From Streptomyces alanosinicus (GTDB lineage Bacteria > Actinomycetota > Actinomycetes > Streptomycetales > Streptomycetaceae), in contig NZ_BMVG01000059.1 of assembly GCF_014650595.1 (NCBI RefSeq), positions 1-36,013 on the forward strand: 36,013 nucleotides of DNA, read 5' to 3'. Positions 31,294-36,013 of the stretch are shown here, piece by piece. Both the position numbers and the translations under genes were made by a program. The notes beneath the pieces were generated by a model. The model searched no databases. It was not told where the DNA came from and saw nothing but the letters and a program-made list of their open reading frames with translations. Each line of letters begins with the position of its first letter. Position 1 is the stretch's first letter.

Positions 31294-31941
31294 TCACCGA
31301 AGCGGCGGCGCGGCGTTCTCCAGGTCGTCGATGGTGCCGGACATGATCGTGCGGATGTGTTCGGTGATGTGCTGCAGCGGCCAGTCCCACCAGGCCAGGG
31401 CCAGCAGGCGGTCGATGTCGGCGTCGCTGTGGCGGCGGCGGACGAGACGGGCGGGGTTGCCCCCGACGATGCCGTAGTCCGGGACGTCGTCCACGACGAC
31501 GGAGCCGGAAGCGATGATCGCTCCGTGGCCGATACGGACGCCGGGCATCACCATGGCCCGGTAGCCGAACCAGACGTCATGACCCACCACGGTGTCACCT
31601 CGCCCGGGCAGGCCGGTGATGAGGTCGAAGTGCTCGGTCCAGGAACCACCCATGATCGGGAAGGGAAACGTCGAGGGCCCGTCCATACGGTGGTTGGCGC
31701 CGTTCATGATGAACCGCACCCCCTCGCCCAGCGCGCAGAACTTGCCGATGATCAGTTTCTCCGGCCCGTAGTGGTACAGCACATTGCGGGTCTCGAAAGC
31801 GGTCGGATCGTCCGGGTCGTCGTAGTAGGAGAACTCTCCGACCTCGATCAACGGCGAGGTGATCAGTGGTTTCAGCAGCACCACCCGCGGCTGCTCGGGC
31901 ATCGGATGGACCACGGTCGGGTCGGCGGAAACAGGTGGCAT
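31294..31941 (-). CDS. vat: Streptogramin A acetyltransferase (Vat-type xenobiotic acetyltransferase)
   Basis: 215 residues from ATG 31941. It is a left-handed beta-helix hexapeptide acyltransferase: FETRNVLYHYGPEKLIIGKF, CALGEGVRFIMNGANHRMDG (His84, equivalent to VatD His82), TFPFPIMGGSW, VVGHDVWFGYRAMVMPGVRI, GHGAIIASGSVVVDDVPDYG, IVGGNPARLVRRR and a helical C-terminus. Vat enzymes acetylate group A streptogramins with acetyl-CoA as trimers in the cytoplasm. The match to the Vat/XAT class is clear; chloramphenicol-type XAT activity is the alternative. It is 155 bases downstream of rox and 52 upstream of the DUF3224 gene. With the Vgb-like gene nearby, both streptogramin components would be covered. 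Confidence 0.88.
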   Translation of the reverse strand: MPPVSADPTVVHPMPEQPRVVLLKPLITSPLIEVGEFSYYDDPDDPTAFETRNVLYHYGPEKLIIGKFCALGEGVRFIMNGANHRMDGPSTFPFPIMGGSWTEHFDLITGLPGRGDTVVGHDVWFGYRAMVMPGVRIGHGAIIASGSVVVDDVPDYGIVGGNPARLVRRRHSDADIDRLLALAWWDWPLQHITEHIRTIMSGTIDDLENAAPPLR

Positions 31942-32096
31942 CACAGTGATCTTCTTTCTGACGGTATGTGTGTAGGTCCAGCCTTGGTGGCGGACTCGGA
32001 GTCGCCTGCATGGCAGCCGCCGCGGGCGCGTGTCGGCTTGGCATACCCGCTCTGTTCGGCGGCAGACCCGGTAGGCATTCCAACCGCGGTGCGCCC

Positions 32097-33524
32097 TCAG
32101 CTGACGGCAGCGCCGAACCACTGGGGCAGCCGGCTGAGCAGATCCTGCTGGTCTTCACCGACCCACACCACATGGCCGTCCGGCCGCAGCAGCACCGCGG
32201 GCGCGTCCAGTTCCTCGCTGACGTCGACGATGTGGTCGACGCGATCCGCCCAGCCCGCCACCGTGAGCCGACCGGTCTGGTCGAGCAGCAGTCCGCGGGC
32301 GTCGTGCATCAGCTCGTAGAGACGCCCCTGCTTCAGTGTGACGTCCCGTATCCGCCGGCCGAACAGTTCGTGGCCGTCGCCGAAGTCGTAGCGGACATCG
32401 ACGGCGGTGACGGTCCCGGTGATGTATCGATTCACCTCCTCGAAGTCCAGCAGCTTCGAGAACAGCTCCCGCAACGCGGTCGTACCTGGATCGGTTCCCA
32501 GCAGCGCGATGTGCGCGCGGGTGTTCTCCAGCACGCGGGCGCCCACCGGGTGCCGTTCGGCGTGGTAGGTGTCCAGCAGCCCCTCCGGCGCCCAGCCGCC
32601 CACCTCGGCGGCCAGTTTCCAGCCGAGGTTGAATGCGTCCTGGATGCCGAGGTTGAGCCCTTGCCCGCCGGTCGGCGGGTGGATGTGCGCCGCGTCGCCT
32701 GCCAGCAGCACCCGGCCGGTCCGGTAGCGCTCGGCCTGACGGGTGGCGTCGCCGAACCGGGACAGCCAGCGCGGCGAATGCACGCCGAAGTCGGTACCCG
32801 CGACGGCCCGCAGCTGCTGCCTGAACTCCTCAAGGGACGGCGCGGTCGCACGGTCCTCGGCCACACCGTCGGCGGGCACGACCAAGCGGTACACCCCGTC
32901 CCCGTTGGCGCTGACGCCGAACCGCAGGTGGGTCTTGCGGACCTCCGCGACGGTTGCGGCAACCGTCGCCGGATCCTCCGACACCTCCATCTCCCCGAGC
33001 AACGTCTCGACCTTGGCGGGCTCACCGGGGAAGCCGACGCCGAGCAGCTTGCGCACCGTGCTGCGGCCGCCGTCGCAGCCGACGAGGTAGCGCGAGCGCA
33101 GGTGCATGCCGTCCGCCAGCTCGACGGTCGCCCCGTCCCCGTCCTGGCTCACCCCGGCCACTTCGCGGCCGCGCCGGATCTCGGCACCGAGTTCGACGGC
33201 GCGCTCGTACAGCAGCCGCTCGGTGACCGGCTGCGGGGTGGCGAGGCCGAACGGGTGAGCCGTGTCCAACCGCATCGGCCACGACTTGGCTATGCCGCCG
33301 AAAAGACCGCCGACCTGGAACTTCTCGCTGACCGCGAGGAAGCGGTCCAGCAGGCCGCGCTGGTCCATCAGCTCGACGCTGCGCGCGTGCAGGCCCTGTC
33401 CACGGGACTGCTCGATCGGCTCGGTCAACCTCTCCAGCACGACCACACGCACACCGTGCAGCCGCAACTCGCAGGCCAGCATCAAGCCGGTCGGTCCGCC
33501 GCCGACCACGATGACGTCAATCAT
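32097..33524 (-). CDS. rox: Rifampicin monooxygenase (FAD-dependent)
   Basis: 475 residues from ATG 33524, with GGGG 5 bases upstream. It is a class A flavoprotein monooxygenase: the FAD motif DVIVVGGGPTGLMLACELRL at 3-22, CDGGRSTVRKLLGVGFPGEP (DG motif), GRVLLAGDAAHIHPPTGGQG (GD motif), and a thioredoxin-like C-terminus (VLLRPDGHVVWVGEDQQDLL). The sequence agrees closely with the Rox proteins of Streptomyces and Nocardia, which hydroxylate rifamycins at the naphthyl ring and so linearise and inactivate them with NADPH and O2. It is divergent from a LysR gene (208 bases between). I saw no obvious rifamycin-associated inverted repeat in that gap. Confidence 0.92.
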   Translation of the reverse strand: MIDVIVVGGGPTGLMLACELRLHGVRVVVLERLTEPIEQSRGQGLHARSVELMDQRGLLDRFLAVSEKFQVGGLFGGIAKSWPMRLDTAHPFGLATPQPVTERLLYERAVELGAEIRRGREVAGVSQDGDGATVELADGMHLRSRYLVGCDGGRSTVRKLLGVGFPGEPAKVETLLGEMEVSEDPATVAATVAEVRKTHLRFGVSANGDGVYRLVVPADGVAEDRATAPSLEEFRQQLRAVAGTDFGVHSPRWLSRFGDATRQAERYRTGRVLLAGDAAHIHPPTGGQGLNLGIQDAFNLGWKLAAEVGGWAPEGLLDTYHAERHPVGARVLENTRAHIALLGTDPGTTALRELFSKLLDFEEVNRYITGTVTAVDVRYDFGDGHELFGRRIRDVTLKQGRLYELMHDARGLLLDQTGRLTVAGWADRVDHIVDVSEELDAPAVLLRPDGHVVWVGEDQQDLLSRLPQWFGAAVS

Positions 33525-33732
33525 GAAATCCCCGTTCAACAAGATCGTCACCGCGTCGGCGAAGCCGCGACGCTGCCGCGCCGTTCGGCTCTTGAACAAC
33601 ATCACGACCTCTTGCCCCTGGTCCCCCGGATCAGGTGGTTGGTGATCAGCTTGCTAGGCGGTGACCGGGGGCGGCAACGCGGAGTTCGGGAACGCAGCGT
33701 TAAGCGATAGGTTTACGTTCGAGGGAGGGGTG

Positions 33733-34626
33733 ATGGAGCTCAGGGACATCGAGATCTTCTTGGCGCTCGCCGAGGAACTGCACTTCGGCCGGACGGCGGA
33801 GCGGCTTCACATCACCGCGGCCAGGGTCAGCCAGTCGATCCGCAAGGCCGAGCGCCGCGTCGGCGGGCTGCTGTTCGAGCGCACCAGTCGCACCGTACGG
33901 CTCACGGTGCTGGGCGAACAGCTCCGGCAGGACCTGTCAGCCGGCTACCGGCAGATCACGGACGGCATCGCGAAGGCACGTGCCGCCGCAGGCGCCGTGT
34001 CAGGGACGCTGACCCTGGGAACCATGGGGCCGATGGCGCGCACCATCAAGCCCGTCCTCGACCTGTTCGCATCCACTCACCCCAACGTGAACCTGCGTCA
34101 CCGGGAAGTCCAACCACCGGCGCCGCTGGACCTGTTGCGCTCGGGCGATGCCGACGTGGCACTGCTGTATCTACCCATCCACGAGCCAGATCTGACCGTC
34201 GGCCCCGTCGTGCACGTCTCCGACGTCCTCCTGATGCTGTCAACCGGCCATCCCTATGCCGAACGCGAGTCGATCTGCCTGGAGGACCTCGGCGACCACT
34301 GCGCGTTCCTGCCCGGGCGGCTTCCCGCTTCCATGGAAGCCGCGTTCCAACCGTTCCATACTCCTTCCGGCCGCCCGATCGCCCGCGCTCCGCGGCGGCC
34401 CTCCACCTGGCACGAGGCGCTCGACCTCGTCACGACCGGACACGGCGTTCTAGGTGTGGCACGAGATGCCGCTCACTTCTATCCCTGGCCCGGCCTCACC
34501 TTCATCCCCGTCCAAGACATGCCACCGGTACGTTGGGGTCTGGTATGGCGGACCGCCGACGAGAGCCCGCTCATCCGCGCCCTCAGCTACGCGGCTACGA
34601 AGTCGCACCAGCGTGCCGGGACATAG
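33733..34626 (+). CDS. LysR-family regulator divergent from rox
   Basis: 297 residues from ATG 33733; GGAGGGG lies just upstream. The winged helix-turn-helix occupies 1-60 (MELRDIEIFLALAEELHFGR, TAERLHITAARVSQSIRKAE, RRVGGLLFERTSRTVRLT). The effector domain (about 90-297) begins GTLTLGTMGPMARTIKPVLD. It is probably cytoplasmic and controls the divergent rox-vat-DUF3224-ere run. The spacer contains an AT-richer stretch (33698-33720) suited to a promoter and LysR site. Its ligand is unknown; the usual LysR arrangement suggests activation of the divergent genes. The 3' end is followed by transposase debris. Confidence 0.88.
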   Translation: MELRDIEIFLALAEELHFGRTAERLHITAARVSQSIRKAERRVGGLLFERTSRTVRLTVLGEQLRQDLSAGYRQITDGIAKARAAAGAVSGTLTLGTMGPMARTIKPVLDLFASTHPNVNLRHREVQPPAPLDLLRSGDADVALLYLPIHEPDLTVGPVVHVSDVLLMLSTGHPYAERESICLEDLGDHCAFLPGRLPASMEAAFQPFHTPSGRPIARAPRRPSTWHEALDLVTTGHGVLGVARDAAHFYPWPGLTFIPVQDMPPVRWGLVWRTADESPLIRALSYAATKSHQRAGT

Positions 34627-34649
34627 ACGGTCGGTGACGGTAACAACGC

Positions 34650-35346
34650 CGCGCCCGCGCTCGCATCAGCCGATGTCGGCGTCGCTATGGGCACACCTGC
34701 GGCGATTGACGTCATTCGATTCGGGCTGCACCGGCCCTGCGGAAAATCCGCCAGGACTTCAAGCGTGCGACGCCGCGCTCGACCGGTGCCCGTGCCGCGG
34801 ACAGCCCACGGTTGACGGTTTACTGGGTTGGTGTGAGTTCGCGGCCCGGCGGGCGTCTGAGGGGTGTCGTCACCCACGAGCCAGCTCCCATGTAGGCCCG
34901 GTCGGCGAGGATCGGGATGCCCTGGCGCTCACAGATACGGATGATCCGGTGGGTGCGGGCCGCCGTCAGATCGTGGGCGCGGCCCGGGCAGGGCGGGTGA
35001 GATCCACTGCAACCGCCCGGCCGGTTCGGTCACCTGCGTGCCGGCGGTGCTTGTGGGAGTCATCGGCGCGGCTGTCGCCGACCCGGTCGCACTCCGCAAG
35101 GGTGCCATCCAGCAGGACATAGTCGTGGTCGGATTCGCGCAGCGCGCGCAGCAGGCCCGGGGCTCGATCAACGAACAGGCCGATCACCGTGACCATGTAA
35201 GCGTAGGCAGTGCCGACGGAGATACCGAAGCCGGCGGCAAGCTGCGCGAGAGTGTCGTGCCGGCGCAGGTACACCAGGCCGGCCAGAGCACGCTGGTGCG
35301 GCGGGAGCTTGCAGCGGCGGTCACCCTCACGGGTGACGATGAGCAT
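34650..35346 (-). pseudogene. IS5-group transposase with frameshift and internal stop
   Basis: The minus strand encodes LPPHQRALAGLVYLRRHDTL, AQLAAGFGISVGTAYAYMVT and DYVLLDGTLAECDRVGDSRA (first catalytic Asp in VLLDGT) in one frame from 35346 to about 35000. It then shifts to RTHRIIRICERQGIPILADR and AYMGAGSWVTTPLRRPPG (second Asp in LADR), meets a TAA stop, and resumes LSAARAPVERGVARLKSWRI. At least one frameshift and one stop make it inactive. It abuts another IS5-type element at 35369. Confidence 0.75.
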
Positions 35347-35368
35347 GGTGACCCCTTAAAGAGCCATC

Positions 35369-36013
35369 TCATTTGGCGAGTCTGTGGTAGCAGATGAGGG
35401 TGCAGGCGATGCTGGTGAAGGCCAGGAAGTGTTCGGCTTTGCGTTCGTAGCGGCGGTGCGGGCGGCGGCACCCGGCGAGCCAGGCCATGGTGCGTTCGAT
35501 CGTCCAGCGGTGACGGCCCAGCCGTGTGGAGGACTCGATGCCTTTGCGGGCGATGCGATGTCGGATGCCGCGGCTGCGTAACCATCGGCGCAGGTGGTTG
35601 TAGTCGTAGCCCTTGTCGCCGTGGAGTTTGGCGGGCCGCCGCCGACGCGGCCCGCGCCGGGAGCGAATGGGTGGGATACCTCGCACGAGCGGTTCGAGAG
35701 CCTGGCTGTCGTGCATGTTCGCACCGGATATCCCGACGGACAGGGGCAGCCCGGTCCGCTCGGTGATCAAGTGGATCTTTGAACCGTACTTGCCGCGATC
35801 CACCGGATTCGGACCCGTCAGGTCCCCCTTTCCAGGGCTCGCATGTTCAGCGAGTCGATCGCGCAGCGAGACCAGTCCAGTTCACCGCGGGAGCCGAGTT
35901 CGTCGAGGACCAGGCGATGAAGCTTCGCCCATACCCGGGCCCTCGACCACTCGGCGAAACGCCGGTGAGCCGTGGCCCCTGAAGGGCCGAACGAGGCGGA
36001 CGGCAGCTGCTGC
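35369..36013 (-). mobile_element. IS5-family (IS427-like) element, two overlapping transposase frames, cut by the window end
   Basis: The right end of an insertion sequence. The upstream frame (36013-35818) reads SFGPSGATAHRRFAEWSRAR, LDWSRCAIDSLNMRALERGT and stop. The downstream frame continues without a gap from GDLTGPNPVDRGKYGSKIHL through GVSISGANMHDSQ-like and KLHGDKGYDYNHLRRWLRSR to HRRYERKAEHFLAFTSIACT, stop 35369. The overlap at 35824-35831 (AAAGGGGG on the coding strand) would join the frames by a -1 shift. DDE residues are visible in DWSRCAIDS and LHGDKGYD, and the final Glu lies in the R-x-x-R-x-x-E-R segment (GRHRWTIERTMAWL). It may be functional if frameshifting occurs. The left end is outside the window. 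Confidence 0.75.

Noticed and set aside
31968..33710. A 580-codon plus-strand open frame
   Set aside because: It is antisense to rox, which has full FAD motifs. There is no ribosome site or family signal.
33525..33732. A rifamycin-associated element upstream of rox
   Set aside because: Such 19-bp inverted repeats are known upstream of rifamycin-inactivation genes, but I could not find a convincing one in this gap.
1..36013. CRISPR arrays, tRNA or rRNA genes
   Set aside because: No regularly spaced repeats and no tRNA or rRNA signatures were recognised on either strand.

Overview
The window is very GC-rich with strong third-position GC bias. It carries an RNase Sa-type guanyl ribonuclease, many secreted glycoside hydrolases with R-type (ricin B) lectin tails, LacI-controlled cellulases and a rifampicin monooxygenase of the Streptomyces type. 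All of this points to a Streptomyces or close relative. The number of decayed genes and insertion-sequence remnants suggests an accessory region such as a chromosome arm.

Layout. 1-133 is the end of a secreted RNase gene, followed by a hairpin terminator. 380-3370 is a patchy stretch: a VOC-fold gene that has lost its normal start, a wrecked IS5-type transposase, an aminoglycoside-phosphotransferase-like gene, a small ORF, a triple 11-bp repeat and a relic. 3367-5191 is a divergent TetR / MpaB-type oxygenase pair sharing a perfect operator palindrome. 5389-15813 is a minus-strand run of six secreted carbohydrate-active enzymes, all ending in a ricin-type lectin module: GH54 arabinofuranosidase, SGNH esterase, GH10 xylanase, GH27 alpha-galactosidase, GH29 alpha-L-fucosidase and a CE1/PHB-depolymerase-like esterase. 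Remnants of further genes of the same kind lie between them. 15814-16764 is a regulatory region with several LacI-type palindromes and a plus-strand ricin relic. It leads into a LacI-family regulator (16765-17808). 18181-21897 holds a second LacI regulator divergent from two GH6 cellulases, with three CebR-like boxes between them. Together 5389-21897 looks like a locus for degrading plant cell wall (arabinoxylan, galactose and fucose side chains, cellulose).

21945-23690 is a graveyard: a tandem 22-bp duplication, a frameshifted enoyl-CoA hydratase, an aldo/keto-reductase fragment and a possible transposase fragment. 23694-25028 is a divergent TetR / VOC pair with a clear operator. 25080-34626 contains genes of drug-inactivating families: virginiamycin B lyase (vgb-like), carboxylesterase, erythromycin esterase, a DUF3224 protein, a Vat-type streptogramin A acetyltransferase and rifampicin monooxygenase (rox), with a LysR regulator divergent from rox. 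A piece of the DUF3224 gene is duplicated in inverted orientation 6 kb away, beside vgb. IS256- and IS630-type remnants lie inside the segment, and two IS5-group transposases close the window (34650-36013).

How it may work together. The two LacI regulators probably tie the hydrolases to sugar availability. The lectin tails probably hold the enzymes on polysaccharide. The right-hand segment looks like a resistance island in which the two streptogramin components, macrolides and rifamycins would each be met by a dedicated enzyme. These functions are inferred from family membership and motifs; nothing here was tested.
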